Origin: Limiplasma sp036652695 | Lineage (GTDB): Bacteria; Bacillota; Clostridia; Christensenellales; Aristaeellaceae | Direction of reading: 5' to 3' | DNA: 18,660 bases | NCBI GenBank assembly: GCA_036652695.1 | Contig: JAVVVJ010000055.1 | Coordinates: forward strand, 1 to 18,660 | In this document: positions 7,105 to 14,504 of the stretch, in pieces | Numbering within the stretch: position 1 is the first letter of the stretch | Layout: the number at the start of each line of letters is the position of its first letter | Made by a program: the position numbers and the translations under genes | Notes under the pieces: generated by a model | What the model was told of the DNA's origin: nothing | The model's database searches: none | The model's input: only the letters and a program-made list of their open reading frames with translations

Positions 7105-7967
7105 CGCGCGTGATGATCACGGGCGCGGGCAGCTACTTGGGCACGCGGATTGCCGCCTATTTAAACGGGCAGGGCGGCGCGTTTGAGACGCAAACGCTCG
7201 ACCTGCGCGGCGCTTGGCCGCAGGACGCGTTTCAGGGCTGGGATGCGGTGGTGCATGTGGCGGGGATTGCGCATCGGCGCGAAACGGAGCAGAATCGAGC
7301 GCTGTACTTTCAGGTCAACTGTGATTTGGCGGTGCAGGCGGCACGCGCGGCAAAGGCGCAAGGCGTGCGCCAGTTTGTGTTTTTCAGCAGCATGAGCGTC
7401 TATGGGCTGGTCTGCGGGCGCATCACGGCGGATACCGTGCCCGCGCCCGTTACTAGCTATGGGAGCAGCAAGTATGAGGCAGAGCGGCTGCTTAGGACGC
7501 TAGAGGACGATGCCTTTCATGTGGCGATTTTGCGCCCGCCAATGATCTATGGGCCGGGGTGTAAGGGAAACTACCCGCGCCTGTCAAAGCTGATGCAAAT
7601 GCTGCCGGTGTTCCCGCGCGTGCATAGCGAGCGAAGCATGCTCTATGTCGGCTGCCTGTGCGCGTTTGTGCGGCGGCTGTTGGAAACGGGAGAGGGCGGG
7701 CTGTATTTTCCGCAAAATCGCGAATATGTAAGCATGGATGCGCTGGCGCGGGAAATCGCGCGGGCGCGGGGCAAGCGCCTTTGGCAACCGCGCGGCTGTC
7801 AGTGGCTTTTGCGCGCGCTTTCCACGCGAGTGAATACGGTGGGCAAGCTCTTTGGCTCGCTGACCTATGATCAAGCCATGAGCACGGCTTTTGCGGATGA
7901 GCCGCAGCTGGATTTTGCCGAAACCATCCGCTTGACGGAACAGGCGCAAGACGCTTTGCCGCAATAG
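7101..7967 (+). CDS. NAD-dependent sugar epimerase/dehydratase
   Basis: An extended short-chain dehydrogenase/reductase, 288 residues, of the kind that epimerises or dehydrates nucleotide sugars or lipid-linked sugars. The Rossmann motif TGAGSYLG (7-14) lacks the central glycine of the canonical TGxxGxxG and has serine instead, which I recall as a recurring variant in clostridial members paired with PglC-like transferases. VVHVAGIAHRRET (50-62), FFSSMSVYG (94-102) and the catalytic Y120 and K124 (SYGSSKYEAE) follow, then LRPPMIYGPGCKGNY. The start codon overlaps the transferase stop, with GGGGAGGAAAG upstream. Translational coupling suggests that it makes the sugar donor for, or modifies the lipid-linked product of, the preceding transferase; this is inference. 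The exact reaction cannot be assigned. Confidence 0.88.
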   Translation: MTRVMITGAGSYLGTRIAAYLNGQGGAFETQTLDLRGAWPQDAFQGWDAVVHVAGIAHRRETEQNRALYFQVNCDLAVQAARAAKAQGVRQFVFFSSMSVYGLVCGRITADTVPAPVTSYGSSKYEAERLLRTLEDDAFHVAILRPPMIYGPGCKGNYPRLSKLMQMLPVFPRVHSERSMLYVGCLCAFVRRLLETGEGGLYFPQNREYVSMDALAREIARARGKRLWQPRGCQWLLRALSTRVNTVGKLFGSLTYDQAMSTAFADEPQLDFAETIRLTEQAQDALPQ

Positions 7968-7994
7968 CCCGCGATGGGGGATAGGGGTATACGA

Positions 7995-9122
7995 ATGACC
8001 AAAAAGGTGCTTTTCATCGGACATATGCTTCGTGGCCACATGCTGGTGTTCCACCTGCCGTATATGCAGTGGTTTCAGCAACAGGGGTATGAGGTTCACC
8101 TCTGCTCCCGCAACGATACGGGAGACGCGGAGGTGACGGTTCCTTTTTGCGACCGCTATTTTGACCTGCCCTTTGAGCGCTCGCCCTTGCATCCGCGCAA
8201 CGCGGAGGTCTACAGGCGCATGAAACAGATTGTGGAGGAGGGCGATTATGCGCTGATCCACTGCAATACGCCCGTTGGCGGCATGCTTGGGCGGCTTTGC
8301 GCACGCGCCGCACGCAAGCGCGGTACAAAGGTGCTCTATACTGCGCACGGCTTTCACTTCTTTACGGGTGCGCCGCTCAAAAACTGGTTGCTTTTTTATC
8401 CGGCGGAGCGGTTCCTCGCCCGGTTTACCGACCTGCTCATTACGATTAACGGCGAGGATTATACGCGCGCCAAACGCTTCCACGCAAAGCAGGTGGAGCT
8501 GGTGGCGGGCGTGGGCGTGGAGCTGGCGCGCTTTCGCCAGCCGGTGGATCGCACGGCGGTGCGCGCGGAGCTGGGGCTTGCAGCCGATGCGTCGGTGGTG
8601 ATTACCGTGGGGGAGCATATTGCGCGCAAGAATCACGAAACCGTGCTGCGCGCCGTGGCACAGGTCGCGGGCGTGCAGACGCTCTTTTGCGGCGTGGGCG
8701 AGCAGCAAGCGGAGCTGGAGGCGCTGGCGCTGGCGCTGGGTATCGCGCAGCGCGTGCAATTCCTCGGCTTTCGCAAGGATGTGGCGGCGCTGCTCCGGGC
8801 GGCAGACGTGTTTTTCTTTCCCTCCTTGCAGGAGGGGCTTCCCGTATCGCAGATGGAGGCGATGGCGGCTGGGCTGCCCTGCGTGGTGAGCGATGTGCGC
8901 GGCTGCGCAGATCTCGTGCGCCCCAACGAGGGTGGAAGGCTGGAGACGCCGCGCGATGCGGCGGCCTTCGCCGCTGATTTGCGCGAGCTGCTGGCCGATC
9001 CCGCGCTTCGCGCAAAAATGGGCGAGCGCAATCGGCGCGCTATAGAACCCTATGGCCTTCAAAGCGTGCGCGAGCGCATGGCGGCGCTATATGCGGCACA
9101 GCTGAACGGGGAGGAAGGGTAA
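7995..9122 (+). CDS. Glycosyltransferase, GT4-like (EpsD-type)
   Basis: A cytoplasmic GT-B glycosyltransferase of 375 residues that probably adds a sugar to the lipid-linked glycan. The beginning (KKVLFIGHMLRGHMLVFHLP) and YTAHGFHFFTGAP in the N-terminal acceptor domain are like EpsD proteins of exopolysaccharide operons. The C-terminal nucleotide-sugar domain holds GEHIARKNHETVLRA and FFPSLQEGLPVSQMEAMAAG, with the GT4 E-x7-E pair at E280 and E288. An in-frame ATG at 7974 exists, but ATG 7995 has GGGGGATAGGGG just upstream and begins at the conserved strand, so it is preferred. It lies 27 bases after the epimerase and three bases before the next glycosyltransferase. Retaining chemistry is expected for GT4; donor and acceptor are unknown. 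Confidence 0.9.
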   Translation: MTKKVLFIGHMLRGHMLVFHLPYMQWFQQQGYEVHLCSRNDTGDAEVTVPFCDRYFDLPFERSPLHPRNAEVYRRMKQIVEEGDYALIHCNTPVGGMLGRLCARAARKRGTKVLYTAHGFHFFTGAPLKNWLLFYPAERFLARFTDLLITINGEDYTRAKRFHAKQVELVAGVGVELARFRQPVDRTAVRAELGLAADASVVITVGEHIARKNHETVLRAVAQVAGVQTLFCGVGEQQAELEALALALGIAQRVQFLGFRKDVAALLRAADVFFFPSLQEGLPVSQMEAMAAGLPCVVSDVRGCADLVRPNEGGRLETPRDAAAFAADLRELLADPALRAKMGERNRRAIEPYGLQSVRERMAALYAAQLNGEEG

Positions 9123-9125
9123 GCG

Positions 9126-10364
9126 ATGAAAAAGACGATGATCTACCTAAGCTCTTGCGCGGTGAGCGCGGAGGGCAAGGTTGACCCTTTTATGATGATG
9201 GAGCGCCCGTGGCTGATGGAGCATTTCGAAAGCGTGCGGGTGGTGAGCTTCTATGGCGTGAAAACCATGCAGGCAAAGGATGGCGAGACCTTCTCACCCT
9301 TTCGCCCGGGCTTGGCGGCGCTGCGGGCGTGGCTGACGGCGGTGTTTTCGCGAGATCTGCGCAAGGAGCTTGCCCGGCTGTTCCGCGATCACCGCGCAAC
9401 GCCCACGAATGTGCTCAAGCTGATGATGTTCACACAGCGCGGCCTGAAGATGCATTACTGGACGGAATGGCTTCTGCGCGGCTGCGATGATAGGCGCGTA
9501 ACGCTGTACGCCTGTTGGATGAGCTTTGACGGCTACGCGGCGGCGCTTTCCAAGCGCAAGCATCCCAAGGCGCGCTTTGTGGTGCGCGGCCACGCTTTTG
9601 ATGTGGACGAGGAGCGCAACCCCATGAACCCCTATTTGATGAAGCAGGCCATTGCCGATGCGGCAGATGGCATTTACCCCATCAGCGAAATCACACGGAG
9701 CCAGTACATGGCTTATATGCGCGGGCACGTGGCGGAACTGAAGGTGCGGGTGCTTGCCATGGGCTCGGGCGGCGCGCCGATGGCGGCGTGCAAGGAACCG
9801 CCGCGCTTTTCGCAAAACGTGCTTCGCGTGGTGAGCTGCTCCCAGCTGATCGATATCAAGCAGGTGCCGCTGATTGTGGAGGCGCTGGCGGGCTGGACGG
9901 GCTGCTCGCTGTGCTGGACGCATATTGGCGGCGGCGAGGGCGAGGCCGCCTTGCGCAAGCTTGCGGCCCAAAAGCTTGATGCGAAGGAAAACGTGATCTA
10001 CGATATCACCGGCAAAAAGAGCGCCGATGAGGTGCGCAAATACTATGAGGATCGTGCGTTTGACGTGTTCGTCAACGTCAGCCGCAAGGAGGGCGTGCCG
10101 GTTTCCATCATGGAGGCCATGCGCTGCGGCGTGCCTGCGATTGCGCCCGCCGTGGGCGGCATTCCGGAGCTTGTAACGCCGGGCACGGGTATTTTATACG
10201 CGCCGGAGCGCGGCGCGGACGGCCTTCGCGAGGCGCTGGAGCAGCTTTGCTCCATGAGCCTTGCCCAGACGCGCGAGATGCGCGAGAACGCCAAATTGCG
10301 CTGGGAGCGCAGCTGCGCCAGCCGCGCGCTGCTGCCTAAGCTCTTCCCCGAGGCCAAGGGCTAA
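9126..10364 (+). CDS. Glycosyltransferase, GT4-like
   Basis: A GT-B glycosyltransferase of 412 residues. The N-terminal half is divergent, with several aromatic and methionine-rich stretches and a RFVVRGHAFDVDEERNP segment, resembling colanic-acid-type (WcaL-like) enzymes. The C-terminal half is typical: VVSCSQLIDIKQVPLIVEAL, THIGGGEGEAALRKL, then RKEGVPVSIMEAMRCGVPAI with the E-x7-E pair at E322 and E330, and GGIPELVTPGTGILY. It starts three bases after the previous gene behind GGGGAGGAAGGG, so both are made from one transcript. Its last codons form the left arm of a probable terminator. Donor sugar and linkage are unknown. Confidence 0.88.
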   Translation: MKKTMIYLSSCAVSAEGKVDPFMMMERPWLMEHFESVRVVSFYGVKTMQAKDGETFSPFRPGLAALRAWLTAVFSRDLRKELARLFRDHRATPTNVLKLMMFTQRGLKMHYWTEWLLRGCDDRRVTLYACWMSFDGYAAALSKRKHPKARFVVRGHAFDVDEERNPMNPYLMKQAIADAADGIYPISEITRSQYMAYMRGHVAELKVRVLAMGSGGAPMAACKEPPRFSQNVLRVVSCSQLIDIKQVPLIVEALAGWTGCSLCWTHIGGGEGEAALRKLAAQKLDAKENVIYDITGKKSADEVRKYYEDRAFDVFVNVSRKEGVPVSIMEAMRCGVPAIAPAVGGIPELVTPGTGILYAPERGADGLREALEQLCSMSLAQTREMRENAKLRWERSCASRALLPKLFPEAKG

Positions 10365-10380
10365 GCCCTTGCTTTTTCTT
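10355..10380 (+). terminator. Probable intrinsic terminator containing a stop codon in its loop
   Basis: CAAGGGC (10355-10361) pairs with GCCCTTG (10365-10371), leaving only TAA, the stop codon of the preceding glycosyltransferase, as the loop. CTTTTTCTT follows at once. The stem has seven pairs and a three-base loop, so efficiency may be moderate. Ribosomes finishing the gene would cover the hairpin, which may allow read-through into the third glycosyltransferase. Confidence 0.55.
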
Positions 10381-10417
10381 GCATGCTCAGGGAGAACGGG
10401 CGCGGCAAGAGCAATAC

Positions 10418-10437
10418 GCCGGGTTTTGCCCGGCTTT
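10418..10437 (+). other. GC-rich hairpin in the gap before the third glycosyltransferase
   Basis: GCCGGG (10418-10423) pairs with CCCGGC (10429-10434) around TTTTG, followed by only TTT. It lies three bases before the ribosome binding site motif. It could be a second weak terminator, an mRNA-stabilising hairpin or a modulator of translation. No convincing promoter is visible between 10381 and 10440. Confidence 0.3.
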
Positions 10438-10439
10438 GT

Positions 10440-10452
10440 GAAAGGATGGTGA
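10440..10452 (+). promoter_or_regulatory. Ribosome binding site of the third glycosyltransferase, bulged full-length form
   Basis: GAAAGGA (10440-10446), one extra T, then GGTGA (10448-10452) matches the 16S complement GAAAGGAGGTGA except for the inserted base. It ends five bases before ATG 10458. The in-frame ATG at 10446 lies inside the motif and is therefore unlikely as the start. Confidence 0.6.
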
Positions 10453-10457
10453 GAACC

Positions 10458-11777
10458 ATGGCAAAGCGCGTGCTAATCATCAGCTACTATTTTGCCCCAC
10501 AGAACCAGATCGGCGCGATTCGCCCAACCAAGCTCGCCAAATACCTTGCCGCGCAGGGAAACGAGGTCACGGTGATCTGCGGCGCGGGCATGAACGCCGC
10601 AAAGGATCCCACCTTGGCGCGCGACCTACAGGAGCTGCGCGACGTGCATATCATAAAGGAATGGAATCCCCTGCGGGCGTATAAGGCGCGCCGCCAGAGG
10701 AGCGCGGGCGCTCCCCCTAGCGCCCATGGCGCGGGGAGCAACACCCAACAGCCGGGGCTTGTACATCGCATGACAAATGCGCTGTACCTGTTTTTGTGCG
10801 TTCTTGCGGATCGAAGCTTTCAAAGGCGTGCGACCCGCGAGCTTGGCAAGCTGACAGGCGGCTATGACGCGGTTTTTTCCACCTACGCGCCAATCAGCGT
10901 ACACCTAGTGGCGCGTGCGGCAAAGCGACGCGGGCTGGCGAAGCGCTGGATTGCGGATTTTCGCGATGAGGTGGGCATGTCCTTTGGCTGGCAGGAAGGG
11001 TACAGGAAGCGCTGCCTGTCTATGCTGCGGCGGGAGGCTGACCTGCTCACCGCGGTTTCAGATGGCTTTTTGGAAATGATGGGCTTTAAGCAGATCGGGC
11101 GCGTGCTTTCCAATGGTTTTGACCGCGACGACCTGCGGGACGTGCAGCCGGAGCGCCCGGCGGGAGAGCCTACCTTCCGCGTGGTGTACTGCGGGCAGCT
11201 GGTGGAGGGTCGTCGCAATGTGCCCAATAGGGATATCGCGCCGTTCTTTCGCGCCATGCGCGCGCTTGTGAACGAGGGCGTATGCGCGGCAGACGAGCTG
11301 CAATTTGTCTATGCGGGGCGCGAGGGTGCGCTGTACCGCGCCTATGCCGCAAGGGCTGGGCTTGAAGAGCGTGTGGAGAACTGCGGACAGGTGACGCGCG
11401 AGCGTTCGCTGGCCTTGCAGCTGGGTGCGGATGCGCTGCTCATGGCCTCGTGGAATCTATCGGGGCAGACGGGCATTTTGACGGGCAAGCTGTTTGAGTA
11501 CATGATGATGGAAAAGCCCATTCTGTGCTGTATGGCAGGCGATTTATGCGGGAGCGAGGCAAAGCGCGTGCTGGAAGAAACGGGGTTAGGCTTTTGCGCG
11601 GAGGCTGCGGCGGGGGAGGCGGACGAACGCGCGTTGACGGACTATCTGCGCAAAATCCTTCTGTGCTGGAAGCAGGGGAAAACGTTGCTGCTGTCGAAAA
11701 ATGAAGCGCAGACGGAAAAATATAACTATTGCAAGCTGGCGGCGCAGCTTGACGGCTGGATGGAGCGCGGCAGGTAA
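10458..11777 (+). CDS. Glycosyltransferase, GT4-like, with an unusual N-terminal insert
   Basis: A 439-residue GT-B glycosyltransferase. The beginning, MAKRVLIISYYFAPQNQIGA, followed by RPTKLAKYLAAQGNEVTVIC, is the classic start of GT4 enzymes with a Glyco_trans_4 N-terminal domain. WIADFRDEVGMSF (about 160-175) and the late TGKLFEYMMMEKPILC belong to the same fold; the E in FEY is the likely nucleotide-sugar contact. Residues about 76-100 (RRQRSAGAPPSAHGAGSNTQ and following) are a low-complexity hydrophilic linker encoded by a palindrome and probably absent in close relatives. A longer reading frame begins at 10383, but ATG 10458 fits the ribosome binding site. It follows a probable terminator by about 80 bases and precedes the BIG2 gene by 73, so it may be expressed less than the upstream genes. 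Substrate unknown. Confidence 0.87.
   Translation: MAKRVLIISYYFAPQNQIGAIRPTKLAKYLAAQGNEVTVICGAGMNAAKDPTLARDLQELRDVHIIKEWNPLRAYKARRQRSAGAPPSAHGAGSNTQQPGLVHRMTNALYLFLCVLADRSFQRRATRELGKLTGGYDAVFSTYAPISVHLVARAAKRRGLAKRWIADFRDEVGMSFGWQEGYRKRCLSMLRREADLLTAVSDGFLEMMGFKQIGRVLSNGFDRDDLRDVQPERPAGEPTFRVVYCGQLVEGRRNVPNRDIAPFFRAMRALVNEGVCAADELQFVYAGREGALYRAYAARAGLEERVENCGQVTRERSLALQLGADALLMASWNLSGQTGILTGKLFEYMMMEKPILCCMAGDLCGSEAKRVLEETGLGFCAEAAAGEADERALTDYLRKILLCWKQGKTLLLSKNEAQTEKYNYCKLAAQLDGWMERGR
10710..10739. repeat. Nested palindrome inside the glycosyltransferase gene
   Basis: GCTCCCC (10710-10716), a three-base bulge, GCGCC (10720-10724), loop CAT, GGCGC (10728-10732) and GGGGAGC (10733-10739) give a twelve-pair hairpin with one bulge. 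An alternative stem GGGCGC/GCGCCC (10706-10711 with 10720-10725) overlaps it. It coincides with the low-complexity linker of the protein, which suggests an inserted palindromic element that kept the reading frame. I see no second copy in the window. Confidence 0.45.
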
Positions 11778-11850
11778 AGGGCGCGGGTGATCCGGCTGCA
11801 TGCTTGATCCAAGAAATGTAGAATTGAAGCGATGGAGAGGAGCGATCCCC

Positions 11851-13605
11851 ATGAAGAAACAGCTGGCACTCATTTCCCTGTTGGTATTGACGCTGTGCCT
11901 TGTGCTGCCGGCGCTTGGCGAGGGTACGGCAGAGATTGTATCAAAGCAGGATAAGCTGGTAGTTGCGGTTGGCAAAATGGCCGCGCTCAAGCTGACCATT
12001 ACGCCCTATGAGGCGCGACGCGCGGGCGTTACCTATACCAGTAGCCTTCCGGCGATTGCCACCGTGGACAAGAGCGGCAGGGTCAAGGGCGTGGCGCAGG
12101 GCGAATGCGCGATTTCCATCGTGAGCAAGCTCGACGCTGCCACGACGCTTTCCATTCCCGTATCCGTGGTGATTCCGGTGAAAAAGATCACCGCAACGGC
12201 GGCAAGCCCGTCGATTCATGTGGGAGAAACCACCGCGATCACCTGCGCCTATGCGCCGGAGGATGCCAGCCTTCAGCAGGCGACGTTTTCCTCCAGCAGC
12301 GAGAAAACGGCAATCGTTGACCAAAACGGCGTGGTGACGGGCATCGCGCGCGGGCAGACCAATATCATCGTGCGCTCTGCCGATGGCGCGGCAAAGGCAA
12401 GCGTGCGCATCACGGTGCGCCAACAGCCCACGAGCATTACCCTAGCGCTGGAAAAGGAAAGCATTCCCATTGGCAAGAAGGCCGCGATCCGCGCGACGGT
12501 GCTGCCCAAGAATGCGGATAACAAAAAGCTTGAGTGGTCGACCAGCGATGAAAGCATTGCAACGGTGGATCAGAAGGGTCGCGTAACCGCTGTGGCGATT
12601 GGCGAGGCGCTCATTACCGCGACCTCTGTGGAAGACCCGGCGGTCACGGCAAGCGTGAAGGTTGGCGCGGTGCAGCTTGCGCAGTCCATTAGCTTTTCCA
12701 GCAAGGCATACAGCACCATCATTCACCAAACGGTGCAGCTGCATGTGAGCGTAGCGCCTGATACGACCTCCAACAAGGGCGTGACCTACCATTCTAGCCA
12801 TCCAAAGATCGCTACTGTGGATGAAAATGGCTTGGTGACCGGTGTGAATGGCGGCAAGGCCACCATCACCGCCACCACTGCCGATGGCTCCCGCCGCCGC
12901 GCCACCGCCACTGTAAAGGTGATTGTGCCTGTGACGGGCGTGCGCTTTACGCACAAGGATGTGCGCGTTGGCGCGAATGAGCACGGCACCTTTACCGCCA
13001 CTGTGGAACCAAAGAACGCGACCAACAAGAACATGACATGGGTATGCAGCGATCCAAACGTGGCGTCGGTGCGCGGCACCACGAACCGCGTGCGCATTTC
13101 CGGCCGCCGCTGGGGTCGGTGCATGGTAACAGGCACAACGGAGGATGGCGGCTTCACCTGCTCCGTATATGCGGACATTGGCTCCCTGCGCAAGGCCGTA
13201 GTGGTAAAATCGGTAGAGGTTCGGGATGGCAGCCCCTATTTGGTGTTGCAAAACCTGAGCAACATGAATATCGTTAGGGTATTCTTTGACATAACGGGCA
13301 CGGATGCACAGCTTCAGCCCGTGCGTATGAGCACCGATGGCAATACGCTCTATGGCAGCTACAGCAGGGGGCTTGCTCCGGGCGCGAGGACGCACCATGG
13401 AAATTTTGACTTCCGCCACCATTCCAACTACAGCGGCTTGACGCATCTCTCCGTTGCCATTACCGGTTGGGAGACCGATACCGGCTTCTATGACCGCAAT
13501 GGGGTGCTGAAATATTCCTACACCATCCCGGAGGACTCGCGCGTTTGGGAAAATTCGGATACCAGCGTGGGCGCGAAGCACAGCTCCTTGGATAAGAGCG
13601 TCTGA
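11851..13605 (+). CDS. Secreted protein with five BIG2 (Ig-like) repeats and a novel C-terminal domain
   Basis: A 584-residue exported protein. The first 24 or so residues form a Sec signal peptide (MKKQ, hydrophobic core, then PALG-E as likely cleavage region); no lipobox cysteine is placed correctly. Five BIG2-type Ig-like domains follow at about 27-110, 111-190, 193-275, 277-360 and 361-444, shown by the repeated pattern of an IxVGxxxxL strand, a W/Y-S-S-D-like turn, IATVDxxGxVTGV and a G-x-A-x-I-T-A end. The fifth is degenerate (PNVASVRGTTNRV). Residues 445-584 are a beta-rich segment (SPYLVLQNLSNMNIVRVFFD, then aromatic and glycine-rich strands) that I do not recognise; it could be an FxLYD-like or DUF-type sandwich. 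There is no LPxTG, SLH or choline-binding anchor. GGAGAGGAG precedes ATG 11851. Following glycan genes, it may bind or coat the surface polymer. Confidence 0.85.
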   Translation: MKKQLALISLLVLTLCLVLPALGEGTAEIVSKQDKLVVAVGKMAALKLTITPYEARRAGVTYTSSLPAIATVDKSGRVKGVAQGECAISIVSKLDAATTLSIPVSVVIPVKKITATAASPSIHVGETTAITCAYAPEDASLQQATFSSSSEKTAIVDQNGVVTGIARGQTNIIVRSADGAAKASVRITVRQQPTSITLALEKESIPIGKKAAIRATVLPKNADNKKLEWSTSDESIATVDQKGRVTAVAIGEALITATSVEDPAVTASVKVGAVQLAQSISFSSKAYSTIIHQTVQLHVSVAPDTTSNKGVTYHSSHPKIATVDENGLVTGVNGGKATITATTADGSRRRATATVKVIVPVTGVRFTHKDVRVGANEHGTFTATVEPKNATNKNMTWVCSDPNVASVRGTTNRVRISGRRWGRCMVTGTTEDGGFTCSVYADIGSLRKAVVVKSVEVRDGSPYLVLQNLSNMNIVRVFFDITGTDAQLQPVRMSTDGNTLYGSYSRGLAPGARTHHGNFDFRHHSNYSGLTHLSVAITGWETDTGFYDRNGVLKYSYTIPEDSRVWENSDTSVGAKHSSLDKSV

Positions 13606-13616
13606 TCAAACGACAT

Positions 13617-13671
13617 GCGCCGTTGTTCCCAAAGGCTGGCAAGCGCTGGCTGGGGAACAACGGCGCTTTCT
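13617..13671 (+). terminator. Intrinsic terminator after the BIG2 gene
   Basis: GCGCCGTTGTTCCC (13617-13630) and GGGAACAACGGCGC (13653-13666) form a perfect 14-pair stem. The 22-base loop (13631-13652) may fold further. The T-run is imperfect (TTTCTTCGTT). It starts 11 bases after the BIG2 stop and separates the glycan block from the ABC operon. Confidence 0.8.
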
Positions 13672-13702
13672 TCGTTGTCCCCCGCTTTTCACCGCAACAG
13701 GC

Positions 13703-13731
13703 TTGACAACGCCGTGCCTGCGTGATACGCT
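13703..13731 (+). promoter_or_regulatory. Promoter of the ABC exporter operon
   Basis: A consensus -35 TTGACA (13703-13708) is followed after 17 bases by TACGCT (13726-13731), a weak -10 with TA and the final T, helped by a TGn extension (TGA, 13723-13725). Transcription would start near 13738, leaving a leader of about 65 bases. An 11-base inverted repeat, GCGT-GAT-ACGC (13720-13730), covers the -10 and is a candidate site for the TetR regulator encoded at the end of the operon. Confidence 0.6.
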
Positions 13732-13749
13732 ACGACTGAATCAACGATT

Positions 13750-13767
13750 TTGGTTTTATTGGTTTTG
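13750..13767. repeat. Tandem AT-rich repeat in the operon leader
   Basis: TTGGTTTTA and TTGGTTTTG follow each other directly in a region much richer in T than its surroundings. It lies between the promoter and the ribosome binding site AGAAGGGGA (13788-13796). It may be chance or a protein-binding or RNA element; only two copies are present. Confidence 0.35.
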
Positions 13768-13802
13768 TGGGTGGCCAGAGCCGCTCCAGAAGGGGATTTG
13801 CC

Positions 13803-14504
13803 GTGAGTTATATCACCTTTGAAAACGTTACCAAGGAATACCATACGGGCGGCGAAACCGTGCTTGCAGCCAACGATGTGAGCTTTGAAATGGAAAAGGG
13901 CGAGCTTTGCGTGGTGCTGGGGCCCAGCGGCGCGGGAAAAACCACCATTTTGAACCTGCTAGGCGGCATGGATAAGGCAAGCTCCGGCCATATCACGGTG
14001 GGAGGCAAGGAGATCACCAGCCTTTCGGGGCGGGAGCTTACGGAGTACCGCAGGCTGGATGTGGGCTTTGTGTTCCAGTTTTACAACCTCATGCCCAACC
14101 TGACGGCGCTGGAAAACGTGGAGCTTGCGCAGCAGGTTTGCCCCAAGGCGCTCGACCCCGCAGAGGTGCTAAAGAGCGTGGGTCTTGGTGAGCGCATGCA
14201 CAACTTCCCCGCGCAGCTTTCCGGTGGCGAGCAGCAGCGCGTGTCCATTGCGCGCGCGTTGTGCAAAAACCCCGCGCTGCTCCTGTGCGATGAGCCTACG
14301 GGCGCGTTGGATAGCAAAACGGGTATGCAGGTGTTGAAGCTGCTCAAGGACGTGGGCGAAAAATACCAAACCACCGTGGCGATTATCACCCATAACGCCC
14401 TGATTGCGCCGCTTGCGGCGCGGCTGATCCGCGTGAAAAACGGGCGCATTGAAAGCGTTACGATGAACGAGCATCCGGAGGCTGTGGAGGAAATCACATG
14501 GTAA
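13803..14504 (+). CDS. ABC transporter ATP-binding protein (MacB/LolD family)
   Basis: The 233-residue cytoplasmic ATPase powers the FtsX-type permease encoded next. It has Walker A GPSGAGKTT, a Q-loop (VFQFYNLMPNLTALENVELA), signature LSGGEQQRVSIARAL, Walker B LLLCDEPTGALD and the switch histidine in IITHN. The PTGALDSKTG segment and the NLMPNLTALENV stretch are typical of the MacB/LolD/FtsE group. GTG 13803 is preferred as start: AGAAGGGGA lies six bases upstream and the protein then begins SYITFENVTKEYHTGG. An upstream in-frame ATG at 13767 has no such site and falls within the leader repeat. The end overlaps the permease start by seven bases, showing translational coupling. Substrate cannot be told from the ATPase. 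Confidence 0.94.
   Translation: MSYITFENVTKEYHTGGETVLAANDVSFEMEKGELCVVLGPSGAGKTTILNLLGGMDKASSGHITVGGKEITSLSGRELTEYRRLDVGFVFQFYNLMPNLTALENVELAQQVCPKALDPAEVLKSVGLGERMHNFPAQLSGGEQQRVSIARALCKNPALLLCDEPTGALDSKTGMQVLKLLKDVGEKYQTTVAIITHNALIAPLAARLIRVKNGRIESVTMNEHPEAVEEITW

Noticed and set aside
7584..9062. Open frame of 492 codons on the - strand opposite the epimerase and first glycosyltransferase
   Set aside because: Spans two clear genes in antisense with biased His/Ala/Arg composition and no recognisable domain.
11804..11824. Possible promoter before the BIG2 gene (TTGATC and TAGAAT)
   Set aside because: The two elements are only nine bases apart, far from the needed 16-18, and the TAGAAT has no TGn extension in register.
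11929..13182. DNA-level repeat array from the five BIG2 domains
   Set aside because: The domains are alike in protein pattern but the DNA differs between them; I see no long near-identical nucleotide repeat.
12442..13581. Open frame of 379 codons on the - strand opposite the BIG2 gene
   Set aside because: Mirror of the repetitive BIG2 coding sequence; no domain, no ribosome binding site.
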